Origin: Sambucus nigra
Taxonomy: Eukaryota > Streptophyta > Magnoliopsida > Dipsacales > Adoxaceae
Assembly (NCBI GenBank): GCA_949130495.1
Contig: OX422221.1
Span: 147,221,405 to 147,285,404, forward strand
Direction: 5' to 3'
DNA length: 64,000 nucleotides
Shown here: positions 1-10,518 of the stretch, in pieces
Position numbering within the stretch: position 1 is the stretch's first letter
Layout: the number at the start of each line of letters is the position of its first letter
Notes under the pieces: generated by a model
What the model was told of the DNA's origin: nothing
The model's input: only the letters and a program-made list of their open reading frames with translations
Database searches by the model: none
Translations under genes and position numbers: made by a program

Positions 1-1014
1 GGGGTTGTTTCTATGACCACACATAGTGCTTGAATGTTAATGGTAGCATAAATTCGAGCCATTTTGCATCTCAAGATTTTGTGAATAAAATAAAGACTAA
101 TTCTCCTCTCAAGGTTTGAAATATAAACAACCTTCAATTGAGTGAACTTCAGGAATGCAGTGACCATTTGCACTATAGAATAACTATTTTAACTATAGTC
201 AGAAATTCCCAATGGTCCAGTGGAAATTTGTGTTCTTGTGACAACAAATCCATCTTCTTGAGTTTAAAAGGAGGAAAAGTTGATGATCATAGGCCAATGG
301 AAAAATAGAGTATGTTAAAGAAGATTTTGTTCAATGTTCCTCTTTCCCTAAAAATAGAATGGAGAATGAAAATTTTCTGGTACTGAGGTCCACGGTTCCT
401 TCTATCATCAAGATAAATAAAGCACCAATTCTGGATGACACAATAGAGTACCTGAAATTTTCAGCATAATTCAATTCTTAAATAACTTAAAGTAAAACCT
501 GATTTGCAACTTTCATATATTTCTCTACCAATCTTTAAATTAGTGTCAAGAATACTTCGCAAAAAATGAGTGTAGTTCCAAGTTGGATCACTATAGTGAT
601 AATATATTCAAGTATTCAAAAGTTAAAAGACAACCTTCACAAAGCATGAAGTACTAAAAATATAAAGTTTTAAATCGTACACCTAATTATAAATTCTTTC
701 CCAAAAGCTCAATGTTACACATAACATAAAATATAACACATGGACTACTAAATCTCAATGTTACCTTTAACATACAATATAACAATCGCGTAAGATTAAT
801 TGGACGTTTCACCAAAATGCAATGATAATTGGGTATTGGTAATAAGGAGAAGAAGGGAAATAGATAAGAGAACCATCAAACTGACCAAACAATTGTATAA
901 AATAGGACAATAATGGAACCAAAACAGGACTACTCAACATAACTTTAAATAAAGACCACAATAGAGAGACGAAGTTACCGCTATAAATGAAAAGAAACCC
1001 CCATACATTCAAAA
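1..1014. other. AT-rich spacer without a recognisable gene
   Basis: No open frame here resembles a known protein and no RNA gene is visible. The DNA is AT-rich and free of obvious tandem repeats. It is the left flank of the retrotransposon starting at 1020. Before that insertion it would have been continuous with the DNA after 13560. Confidence 0.6.
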
Positions 1015-1019
1015 CTAAA
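1015..1019. repeat. Left target-site duplication of element A
   Basis: The five bases CTAAA directly precede the TG of the left LTR. The right LTR is followed by CTGAA, so four of five positions match. Ty3/Gypsy integration makes 5-bp duplications, and one later substitution is the simplest explanation of the mismatch. Confidence 0.65.
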
Positions 1020-1944
1020 TGATGATGCTGGAATTAGCACCACCAGATATGATGTTTTCAAGCTCAATCTAAGAACAACAATGGCAGCACAATTATGTAA
1101 AAGGTAAGAGAATGAGATGAGGAGAAGAGGAGAGAGCACCAGGATATGAGTGGTTCAACCTAAATTGGCCTACGTCCACTATATGTGTGTGAAAATAACC
1201 TCACTGCAATAAGGCACTAATGGCCATGGATACAATCTCTGAACCTTTCTCTCTCTACTGTGTATCTAGACAGGGTTTCATCTAGGGTTCAATATATGGG
1301 ATCTTTTGCAAGGTAGAGGATGACCTCTATATATAGTACCTAGGGGGAGTAATGTACCCCCCATGCATGCAATGAGCATGTGTGTGTTTGCCTCGCCAAT
1401 ATGGGAAAGCCATCTGTCACTGTCACATGTAGAGAATGATGATGCAATATTCTCCCCACGTGTGGGGAATAATCTTATTATAACTGATTTGTGCCCACGT
1501 GCCCTTATCCAAATGTCAGCAAATTCTCGGCTATCGCACCTGGTGTATGACCTCGGTCTGGGAGAGGCCAAGGTTGGTAAGTCTAGGTACTTGTTCGGTC
1601 TGAGTATTCCATGGAGGTCTCGGCCTAACCCCAACCGAGACAATGGATGAGGTCGGCCTAAGACGAGGTTGAGCTAGAGTGTTTGGAGTATCGACTAATG
1701 TCTTGATGAGGTTGCTGGTGGCTTTATGTAAGCTCGGTCTATGTCTGGCCGAGGTTGCCATTCCAAGGTATACGAGAATGCTGCTGATCCTTGTGATGTC
1801 CCTTGGAGAGGCTCAGGGTAGTGTTGGCCTGGGCCGAACTTACTATGGCCGAGGGCTGGTATCGTGTGTCCAAGACGTCCAACTTCGGCCATAATCTCGG
1901 CCGAGGTTGGTGCCTTTGGGCTGAGGTCAAACTTGGGCATATCA
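1020..1944 (-). repeat. 3' LTR of element A
   Basis: It begins TGATGATGCTGG and ends CATATCA on the plus strand, so the termini form a short TGAT...ATCA inverted repeat. It has the same length as the copy at 12631-13555, with only substitutions visible between them. It contains a TATA stretch near 1326-1338 and a CACGTG palindrome at 1457-1462. Open frames across it occur in both LTR copies and are not genes. Confidence 0.95.
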
Positions 1945-1959
1945 ATCACCCCCCAGCCC
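1945..1959 (-). other. Polypurine tract of element A
   Basis: On the minus strand the bases next to the 3' LTR read GGGCTGGGGGGTGAT. This purine-rich run lies immediately upstream of the LTR, where plus-strand DNA synthesis is primed. Its position fixes the orientation of the element. Confidence 0.8.
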
Positions 1960-2141
1960 TTAGTCATATGTGGGAGCAGGTGACTAGGGGTTTATCACGC
2001 CTCTGAGTCCTGTCTATTACAATATGTGCCAATATTTGTTTGACACTTGTCTAATGCTGAAGTATGCTTGCTAGGTGGGCGTATGCTGTTAGCCACCCTT
2101 TGGGGCTCCCAAGTCAATGAAGGGCCTTGGGAATTGCGCCT

Positions 2142-2151
2142 GTATATTTAA
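2142..2151 (+). promoter_or_regulatory. Likely TATA box of the antisense gene in element A
   Basis: The stretch GTATATTTAAG is followed by a pyrimidine-rich leader of TTCTTTCTTC type, as in plant promoters. The first plausible ATG of the antisense gene is at 2522. A strong donor-like GTGAGT near 2371 and an acceptor-like TTTGTAG ending near 2487 suggest a leader intron. Element B has a similar TATA and pyrimidine-rich leader in the equivalent place (43781), which supports a real promoter. Confidence 0.5.
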
Positions 2152-3770
2152 GGGTTTTGAACCTTATTTCCCTTCTTTCTTCATCACTTCTCTCATTTCC
2201 AGCCAACTTGTTCCTGCAGCTTTCTCTCTCTAGAAAGATCATTGCTGAAGCTTTTGGAAGTTGGTTTTCTCGTGTCTTCTCGTCTCCTCCTTACTATTTC
2301 ATCCTAAAGTAACCTTCGCCATACTTTTTCCTTGATTTATCCTGCAAGTCTCCTTATTTTCGCGTTTTCCGGTGAGTTTTTGAGTTTCCCGGCAAGATCA
2401 CCATTATTTTAGGCGAATAATTCTTGCCACATTTAGTTAGTTTGATCTTTTACTGCTTTACTTCACTAGCCAATCTTGTTTGTAGTTTTAGGAAGTCTCC
2501 TAAGTGTAGTGTCATCCTCTGATGCTCAGACCCTTATATCAGCTTCTTGAGGAGTTCCCCTCCCTTAGAGAGAAGACTTTAGAAAAGATTAGACAAATAG
2601 AAAGAGCACAGGAGGAGGCTCGTAGGTCGTAAGAGTTTCCCATTAGACCCATATTTCCACCAACTCTGAAGGTGATATATCCTGAACCCCCAGAGTTTTT
2701 CTATCAGACAGAGGTTCCTGGTAATCCCATACCGATGTCTGAGTCTGAATCTTCTACCTCAGACCCCATGTCTGTGGTTTCCTTTCAGGAGGCCATGGAC
2801 TTCACACCTCGGCCTGATCTGGTCCCTTATCAGGTTGAGGTTTCCAGCCGAGCCTCATCCCATAATATCTCAAGTACCTCAGCCTCTTCCTCAAAGGTTG
2901 AAATTGTTGATCCAAGTGTGTCTATACCACCACCACTTGACGCCATTCCTCTGTCGGCCTTCATTGGTTCCGAGTTCGCTCAGAGGTTCCTGAGTAACCC
3001 ATCAACATCTGCTCCGGCCGACATTGAGCTGGATGATGATGATGAGGCTGAGAGCGATGTCGACGTCTCTGAGGCGACCGATATCGAGAGTACTATTACT
3101 GAGGTAGACCTTCTCTGCTTCATATATCTGTATTCTATCAGTCCCTCAATAAATCTTAGGAGACCTCTGAGGGAGGAGAGGGCTTATCATGGCCGAGACG
3201 GCGAGATCTGCCTGTACGAGCAGATGTTCAAGTTGGGTTTTCGTCTGCCCATTCACCCCATTATCAAATCCATCCTTTCTTATATCAATTTGGCCCCCTC
3301 TCAACTATCCCCTAATGCCTGGAGAGTCATAATAGGGGCCATAGTCTTATGGAAGGTTGTCCACAACTCAGATCTTCAAGTTTAGGTCTTCGTAGGTTAC
3401 TATGTCCCTTCCTCGACCAAAAATCATCCGAGCTACTACCATTTTGTAGCTCAAAAGCCTAAGAAGAAAATGCTTCAAGTAACTCAGACTTCCAACCATA
3501 ACTAGAAGCCTCGGTATTTCTTTACTTTTGGGCCATGGGAATTTGGCCCATGTGTTCCCTCATCTATTCTAGAGCCGAGGATTCCCCTAAGGTGGGGTAA
3601 AGTCACAATGTCTACGAGGGATGACCCTGGCCTGAGCCCATCAAACCTTCAGAAGGTGAAATCCCTTCAAGATCAGGGGGTACATGGTTTGTTCGTCAGG
3701 TTCGAGCACTTGATGACTCCCCACTACCTCTCTGGGATAGGTCTAGGTGGAAGTCCCCTTGCCGATCTTG

Positions 3771-3853
3771 GTAAGTTTTTTTGTTTTTTTAAGTTTAACC
3801 TCTGAGCTTATTCATATCTGATTATCTAACTCAGATCTACTAATTTTTTGCAG
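3771..3853 (+). other. Intron 1 of the antisense gene in element A
   Basis: This 83-bp AT-rich segment starts GTAAGT and ends TTTTTTGCAG. Removing it joins GATCTTG to AGCGGCC in phase 1 and keeps the frame that leads into ELWEMAAPS. Strong splice sites plus frame retention make a real intron likely. Confidence 0.75.
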
Positions 3854-4236
3854 AGCGGCCATAGGATATTTCGGACGAGCTTTGGGAGATGGCTGCACCC
3901 AGCTTGACGAGACTTTCCAAGAAAGCAGGCCTTAACGCTCCTCCCCTAGCTCCCTCTGCCTCTAAGCCCCCTGCCACAAGGAAGAGGGCTCCAGAAGGTC
4001 ATGCCCCTCAGGATCAGAGGCTGAAGAAGAAGACTGCTGACACTGCCATCCCCATCTCTTCAGCTGACGCACTATCGGCTCGTCTAGATCAGTTGAAAAT
4101 AACTGACAGCATAGTCGACCACAGTCTTTAGGCCTTAGATTCCTTCGGCTCTACAATGACCGAGGCTGACAAACGCTTCTTCAGGTCACTGGACACCCCA
4201 CTGCTGGTTGAGTTCGGCATTCACAGATCCATTCAG

Positions 4237-4321
4237 GTATGACTTGATCTTTCTGATTATTCTTCACCCAAGTGCAACATTTGATTGTTCTCCATCTCAT
4301 TCATTATCACAAAATATGCAG
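4237..4321 (+). other. Intron 2 of the antisense gene in element A
   Basis: This 85-bp segment starts GTATGA and ends ATATGCAG. Its removal joins ATCCATTCAG to GGCCTGGCAG in phase 0, continuing the same protein frame. Confidence 0.72.
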
Positions 4322-5107
4322 GGCCTGGCAGCTATGCACCACTTATCCAATTGGACTCTGAGGAAATTGCCCCTCATCCAGAAGGGTCAAGAGGCCGAGA
4401 AGGTCTAGATCACTCTGAACGCAGAGATTGAGCGCCTCAAGTCTGAACTGAAGGATTCTGAGAAGAAGGTGAGGGTACTGGAGAAGGACATCTCCCAGCT
4501 TGGTAAGTATCATGCTGCAGCTCTGAAGGCTAAGGATGATGTTCTGCAGTAAAAGGTCAACTCAGCTGTTAGGGCAGCCCTCGATGATGCCTCTGAGAAT
4601 ATAATCTCTGATTATAAGTCCTCCGACGAGTTTATGAGCTTCGACTTTGAATACCTTGAAAGAGGTATCAAAGCCACTATTAAGTGGGCTGACGTCAAGG
4701 AGAGGGAGGCTGGTACTCTGAAAGCCTCAGATTTTGTAGGCCTAGGCTTTGCCGACTCCCAGTTTGCCCAGGCCCTTCAGGAGGTGGAAAAGGCTGCAAC
4801 GCCCATCGAGACTGCCATATTGGACGGCACTGAGGTTGACGGGGCAGACCATCATGATGACTTGGCCGAGGTGACCAATGTTGAAGAGCCTAAGCAAGCT
4901 GAGGATATCAACATTCCCCTTTTAAATCCTTAGATAATTTTTAACATTGTAACCCATTAACATTTTGAAACTTCTGTAATCCTTGATCTATTATTTCTGA
5001 ATGTATCAACCTCTGAGGAGGATCATCCTTACTTTTATTGAATGTCATGTGATGTTTTTGCTCTCGTCTTGTTGTAATGATATCTTGTTTAAACTTAATC
5101 AATGGTA

Positions 5108-6376
5108 TGACCTAAGATGTTATCCCCCTTAATTAATCTCACCAGATTAATGATGTTAAGGGCCTGAGTTCATCCCATTATGGTGTCTGAGCTCAGACCT
5201 CGTCAACACTGAATGATGTTGTAAGGGTCTGAGGTCATTACCTAAGATGTTATCCTCATAATTAATCTCACCAAATTTACTATGTTAAGGGTCTGAGGTC
5301 ATTCCATTATGATGTCTGACCTCAGACCTCGTTACCACTGAATGATGTTGTAAGGGTCTGAGGTCATCACCTAAGATGTTATCCTCATAATTAATCTCAT
5401 AAAATTAATGATGTTAAGGGTCTGAGGTCATCCCATTATGGTGTCTGACCTCAGACCTCGTCACCAGTGAATGATGTTGGAAGGGTCTAAGGTCATCACC
5501 TAGGATGTTATCCTCATAATTAATCTCACCAAATTAATGATGTTAAGGGTCTGAGGTCATCACCTAAGATGTTATCCTCATAATTAATATCACCATAATC
5601 TCACCAAATTAATGATGTTAAGGGTCTGAGGTCATCCCATTATGGTGTCTGACCTCAGACCTCGTCACCACTGAATGGTGTTGTAAGGGTCTGAGGTCAT
5701 CACCTAAGATGTTACCCTCATAATTAATCTCACCAAATTAATGATGTTAAGGGTCTGAGGTCATCACCTAAGATGTTATCCTCATAATTAATCTCACCAA
5801 ATTAATGATGTTAAGGGTCTGAGGTCATCACCTAAAATGTTATCCTCATAATTAATCTCACCAAATTAATGATGTTAAGGGTCTGAGGTCATCCCATTAT
5901 GGTGTTTGACCTCACACCTCTTCACCACTGAATGATGTTGTAAGGGTCTGATGTCATCCCATTATGGTGTCTGACCTCAGACCTCGTCACCACTGAATGA
6001 TGTTGTAAGGGTCTGAGGTCATCAACTAAGATGTTACCCTCATAATTAATCTCACCAAATTAATGATGGTAAGGGTCTGAGGTCATCACCTAAGATGTTA
6101 TCCTCATAATTAATCTCACCAAATTAATGATGTTAAGGGTCTGAGGTCATCACCTAAGATGTTATCCTCATAATTAATCTCACCAAATTAATGATGTTAA
6201 GGGTCTAAGGTCATCCCATTATGGTGTCTGACCTCAGACATCGTCACCACTGAATGATGTTGTAAGGGTCTGAGGTCATCCCATTATGGTGTCTGACCTC
6301 AGACCTCATCACCATGGAATGATGTTGTAAGGGTCTGAGGTCATCACCTAAGACGTTATCCTCATAATTAATCTCT
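5108..6376. repeat. Tandem array of two alternating monomers (about 64 and 65 bp)
   Basis: About 20 head-to-tail units are visible. Type A (64 bp) starts CACCTAAGATGTTATCC. Type B (65 bp) starts CCCATTATGGTGTCTG. Both end in a shared block like AAGGGTCTGAGGTCAT. The order I read is ABABAB, AA, B, AAABB, AAABB, A. The run AAABB thus appears twice, like a higher-order repeat. Copies differ by scattered substitutions, and one A copy carries a short insertion. The array lies between the 3' ends of the antisense gene and of pol. Tandem repeats in the 3' untranslated region are known in Tat elements and can seed satellite DNA. Confidence 0.92.
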
Positions 6377-6472
6377 GACCAAAGAATGAAGCGAGAACTA
6401 TCATGGGAACTGATCTTTATTAATAACCTCCTCATAATAAGATGGTACATTTACATAAAACTCTATGCAAAA

Positions 6473-7765
6473 TCATATGTAATATCTCTGTAGGTGATCA
6501 GCATTCCATGGGTTAGCGAAAGGTTCTCCTTCTAGGATTTTTAGCCTGTAGGTGCCAGGCACAACCTCTTCTGTCACTTTGTAGGGGCCATGCCAGTTTG
6601 GGTGAAGCTTATTTTCTTTCTGTAGGGTCTTTTTTAGCACTAGGTCTCCCACTGCAATGGGTCTTCACTTCACCTTCTGGTTGTAGAATTTTGCTACCCT
6701 CTGTTGGTAGACAGCTTGTCTGACCTCTGCGTCCTCTCTTCTTTCTTCGATAAGATTTAGGTCTAGCCTCCTCTCTTTTCCATTATTGTCAGGGTCATAG
6801 GTCTGAATTCGATGAGTTATGAGCCCTATCTCCGTTGGTATGATGGCCTCTGAGCCATGTGCCAAAATGAACGGGGTTTCACCTATTGGTGTCCTTGCCG
6901 TGGTTCTGTAGGCCCATAACACAGTGTAGAACTCTTCAGTCCATCTTCCCTTCGCATCTTTTAACCTCTTCTTAATTCCATCCAAGATAGTTCTGTTTGT
7001 GACCTCGGTCTGAACATTTGCCTGCGGTCGTCCAGGAGATGAGAAGAATTGCTTAATCCCTACTCTTAGGCAATACTTTTCTAAAGAGGAGTTCTTGAAC
7101 TAGGTCCCATTGTCCGAGATGAGAGTGTTTGGGAGGCCATATCTGCATATGATATTCCTCCAAATAAATTGGAAGGTCTTCTATTCTGTGATTGTTATCA
7201 TCGGCTCTGTCTCCACCCGTTTTGAGAAGTAGTCTATGGAAACTATCAAGAATCTATAGTTATTGGCGGCTCTTGGTAGGGGTCCTACTAAGTCAATCCC
7301 CCATACTGCAAATGGCCATGGAGAGGTGATTGACGTCATAGGCTGATGGGGCTGATGAGGAATAGTGGCAAATCTTTGACATTTATCACACCTCTTTACG
7401 TAAGCTGCGACGTCCTTGGACAAAGTTGGCCACCAGTACCCTTGTGTGATGATTCTCTTGGCCAAGGGTCTTCCCCCTATGTGGCTAGAGAAAGAACCCT
7501 CATGAACCTCCTGTAAGACCCGGAGAACTTCCATGGTATACACACATCTGAGGAGAGGCAATAGAAATCCCTTTTTGTACAAGATGTCTCCTATCATCGA
7601 GAACTTGGCGTCCCTATATCTCAATTTTCTCCTCTCTAGCTTGGACTCAGGTAGCTCTCTCCCTCTAATATACCTAACGAGGGGGTCGATCCACGAGTCT
7701 CCTAGCTTCAAATTGTGGCACGGGTCACATACCTCTTCTTCCTCGATAGTTGCCTTTCTCAAGAC
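6473..7765 (-). pseudogene. Integrase region of element A
   Basis: The frame runs leftward and ends at TGA 6475-6473 after NPWNADHLQRYYI. It starts with a zinc-binding segment (HEGSFSSHIGG, then CDKCQRF). The catalytic core follows with WGIDLVGPLP for the first Asp, LISDNGT for the second and TEVTN for the Glu. The C-terminal segment contains NWHGPYKV. Stops fall near 7181 and around 7100, and one lies near 6664 before the last domain. No chromodomain is present, as expected for Tat. The protein would insert the element's cDNA, but these stops prevent a full product. Confidence 0.88.
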
Positions 7766-8479
7766 CTAGATCGGAATGGTCCTTCTAATATTTGTCTTCA
7801 TTGTCGAGGCCAGCCTTGCCAATGCATCTGCGTGATTGTTACTTAGTCGATTCACTCTCTTCAGTTTTGCCTCTTCAAAATATTCTAACAACCTTCTTAC
7901 CCTCTTTAAGTAATTTTCCATCCTTTCATCTTTGGCCTCATAGATCCCCAATACTTGATTGACAACTAACCTTCAGTCACTGTGGAGTAGGAGTCGCTTT
8001 ACGCGAAGAGTTGTTGCCAATAAGAGACCTGCTATCATGGCCTCATACTCGGACTCGTTGTTTGAGGCCTGGAAGTTGAACCTCAGGGCGTATTCAATGT
8101 TCGCACCATCCGGAGCCGAGAGTATCAACCCCGCACTGCTTCCACTGTCGCGGGAAGAGCCATCAACGAAGAGGCTCCAGACGTCTATATCTGATGAAAA
8201 GGCTCCTTCTGTCATGACTCCTTATTTGAAGAGATATCGATCCTCCTCGTCCTCCACAATTCTGCTCATAACTTTTTTGGATGCAACCTCTTCCAAATTT
8301 CGAAAGACACTTGGTGTCATCTCTTCCTCCTCTCGGAAGACACTGGGTGTCATCTCTTCCATGCCCCCCAAGCCTTTCTCTGCCTCGACCTCTTCCCATG
8401 TGAACTCAGCAACAAAATCTGCGAGGGCCTGCCCTTTGATGGCTGCCCTAGGTTGGTAGGCAAGATCGTACTCCCCCGA
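7766..8479 (-). pseudogene. Second RNase H domain and linker of element A
   Basis: Downstream of the usual RT-linked RNase H is another one. Its acidic signature residues lie in SLFVDGSSRDSG, NNESEYEAMIAGL, LLLHSD and NNHADALARLAS. Tat-lineage elements are known to carry this additional, archaeal-type RNase H between the RT-RNase H and the integrase. The linker (about 8220-8460) contains a short duplication encoding EEMTPSVFR twice. Stops occur near 8216, 7972 and 7765, so the module is not expressed intact. Confidence 0.85.
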
Positions 8480-9628
8480 CTAGATGGCCCAGGTCATCAA
8501 CCTCCTGAATTTCTTAGGTTTATGTGGGACCTGTCTTAGTGGGGAGTCAGTGAGGACTACCATGGAGTGAGGTTGGAAGTAGGGCTTCATTTTTCTTGAA
8601 GCATGTATCAGGGCATAGGCTAACTTTTCCATGCAAGGGTAATTCTGTTCAGCCCCTTGAAGGGCTTTACTATTGAAATACACAGGCCTTTGGATCCCAT
8701 CGTCTTCCCGTATTATGGTCGCACTGATGGCTGATTCGGAGACTACCAGATATACATACAACTTTTCTCCTGCGATTGGTCGAGATAGAAATAAGGGGGA
8801 TCCCAAGTAAGATTTGAGTTAGTTGAAGGCTTTTTCACACTCTTTGTCCCATTGGAAGGCCTTCCTTAGAACTTTATAGAATGGAAGACACTTGTCCGTT
8901 GCCCTAGAAATAAACTTGTTAAGGGTAGCCACTCTCCCCGTAAGTCTTTGGACATCCTTGATACTCCTAGGAGTCTTCATGTCAAGTAATGCCTTGATTT
9001 TCTCAGGGTTCGCTTCAATTCCTCTCTGGTTATCGATGAATCCTAGGAACTTCCCAGCTCCTACTCCGAAGACACACTTTGCTGGGTTGAGTTTCATTCT
9101 GTATGAGTCCATAACATCGAAGGTCTTCTCAAGGTCTGCTACGTGAGTGCAAGCTTTCAAGCTCTTTGTTAGCATATCGTCTACATACACCTCCATAGTC
9201 TTACCTATTTTCTCTTCGAACATCTTATTGACAAGACGTTGGTACGTTGCCCCTATATTTTTCAGACCAAAGGGCATCACTTTGTAGCAGTACGTCCCTT
9301 TGTCAGTAATGAAGGTTGTCTTCTCAGAGTCTTCAGCATCCATGAAGATTTAGTTATAGCCTGAATACGCATCCATGAAGCTCATGAGCTCATGTCCCTC
9401 CATCGCGTCCACCATCAGATCTATCCAAGGTAAGGGATAGCTGTCTTTTGGACAAGATCTGTTCAAGTTAGTGAAATCCACACACATTCTCCACTTCCCA
9501 TTGGCCTTAGGCACGATGACTGCATTTGAAATCCACTCCGGATAGGTAACTTATCTTATGAACTCGGCCTCTTCCAACTTTTTGACCTCTTCTCGGATGA
9601 CGTCGTATTTATCCCTGGAGTAGACTCT
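8480..9628 (-). pseudogene. Reverse transcriptase and first RNase H of element A
   Basis: The RT active-site YVDD lies at 9188-9177, preceded by GTYCYKVMPFGLKN and followed by LNPAKCVFGV and KFLGFI. The attached RNase H has RPVYFNSKALQ and MEKLAYALI. The RT part upstream of 9343 (NAVIVPKANGKWRMCVDF and LMSFMDAYSGYN) is interrupted by stops near 9345, 9555 and 9630. Another stop sits near 8818. The enzyme would copy element RNA into DNA inside virus-like particles. Sequence order and motifs are typical of Ty3/Gypsy. Confidence 0.9.
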
Positions 9629-10518
9629 TCATCTCTGTTTGATAGGCTTGGCATCTGTGGTCACGTTGAGCTTGTGACTCATCACCTCAGGGTCGATGCC
9701 AGGCATGTCTGCATGACTCCATGCGAAGACACTTTGTCTCCTCCTGAGGAAGTTTATCAGCTCTTCCTTGGTTCCTGGCTCTAGGGCTTTACCGACCTGT
9801 ATGGTTTTTTTTGGCTCGTCCTCATTGAGGACGATGGATTCTACCTCTTCCGCGGCCTCTCCCTTCTTCAACTTTGTTTCATCTCTTGGGTGAAGAGTGT
9901 CAATGCTATAAGTGGTGGTTGCCCTCTTATGGGCTTCTCTCTCTTCGGTCGAGTTGAAGTAACATTCTCGTGCTGTGGTCTGGTCACCTTGCACTTCCCC
10001 TACTCCATAAGGAGTCGGGAATTTTAGCATCTGATGGACCGTCGACGGCACAGCTTCAAACTCTTTAAGGGCCACCCTTCCTATGATGAGGTTATAGGCC
10101 GAGAACACGTTCTCGTCCATGACAAAAAAATTTATCTTCTTGGTCAGCCTCTTAGGCCACTCATCACCCATCCGTACGTCCATCTCATACATGCCCAAGG
10201 GGTGGACCTTTTCGCCACTGAAGCCTATCAATGGGTGATGATAGGGCATCAGCCTTGTCTGATAAGACCTAGGCTCTTGAAGCAAGGCCAGAACATCACG
10301 TCCGCCGAGCTCCCGCCGTCTATAAGGATCCTCTGCACCTCGCACCCATGAACCCTTGTTGTTATGACCAGAGGGTCATCATGGGGGGCTAATATACCCT
10401 TGAAGTCGATTCTGTAGAACCCAACTACGAGGGTGTCCATGTCTATTTTCTTCCTCTTTTGCACTGCATCGGAAGATGTTAGATTCACAACTTCAAGCTT
10501 GGACACTGACCTAGCCTA
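9629..10518 (-). pseudogene. Aspartic protease and linker of element A
   Basis: The protease motif ILIDGGSSADVMF lies around 10325-10285. DGGS replaces the common DTGS, a variant often seen in plant Gypsy proteases. A frameshift near 10300 separates it from the following frame (9629-10345). That frame holds the rest of the protease (HPLIGFSGEKVHPLG, then YNLIIGR) and a linker with PGIDPEVMSHKLN, which leads into RT. The protease would process the Gag-Pol polyprotein. Confidence 0.8.

Larger units (their letters stand above)
2522..4933 (+). pseudogene. Antisense Transposase_28-like gene of element A (three exons, broken)
   Basis: Read against gag-pol, exons 2522-3770, 3854-4236 and 4322-4933 stay in one frame when two GT-AG introns are removed, giving about 747 codons. 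Seven in-frame stops interrupt them: 2630, 3383, 3503, 3862, 4129, 4406 and 4550. The first exon holds an acidic, Ser/Pro-rich region and then a block with GFRLPIHPII and LSPNAWRVIIG. That block resembles the Pfam 'putative gypsy type transposon' family (PF04195, Transposase_28). The third exon starts with a Glu/Lys/Leu-rich coiled coil (about 4410-4550) and ends in an acidic tail. Despite its name, the family has no proven transposase activity, and its role is unknown. I rely on remembered family motifs; an HMM search would settle it. Confidence 0.75.

Noticed and set aside
1278..1967. Several overlapping open frames on both strands in the left LTR, and matching ones at 12889-13551
   Set aside because: They occur in both LTR copies of element A, overlap each other on opposite strands and show no protein family. 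They are LTR sequence, not genes.
5108..6376. Regularly spaced repeats that might suggest a CRISPR array
   Set aside because: The units are contiguous 64-65-bp monomers with no unique spacers, in a plant retrotransposon. This is tandem satellite-like DNA.
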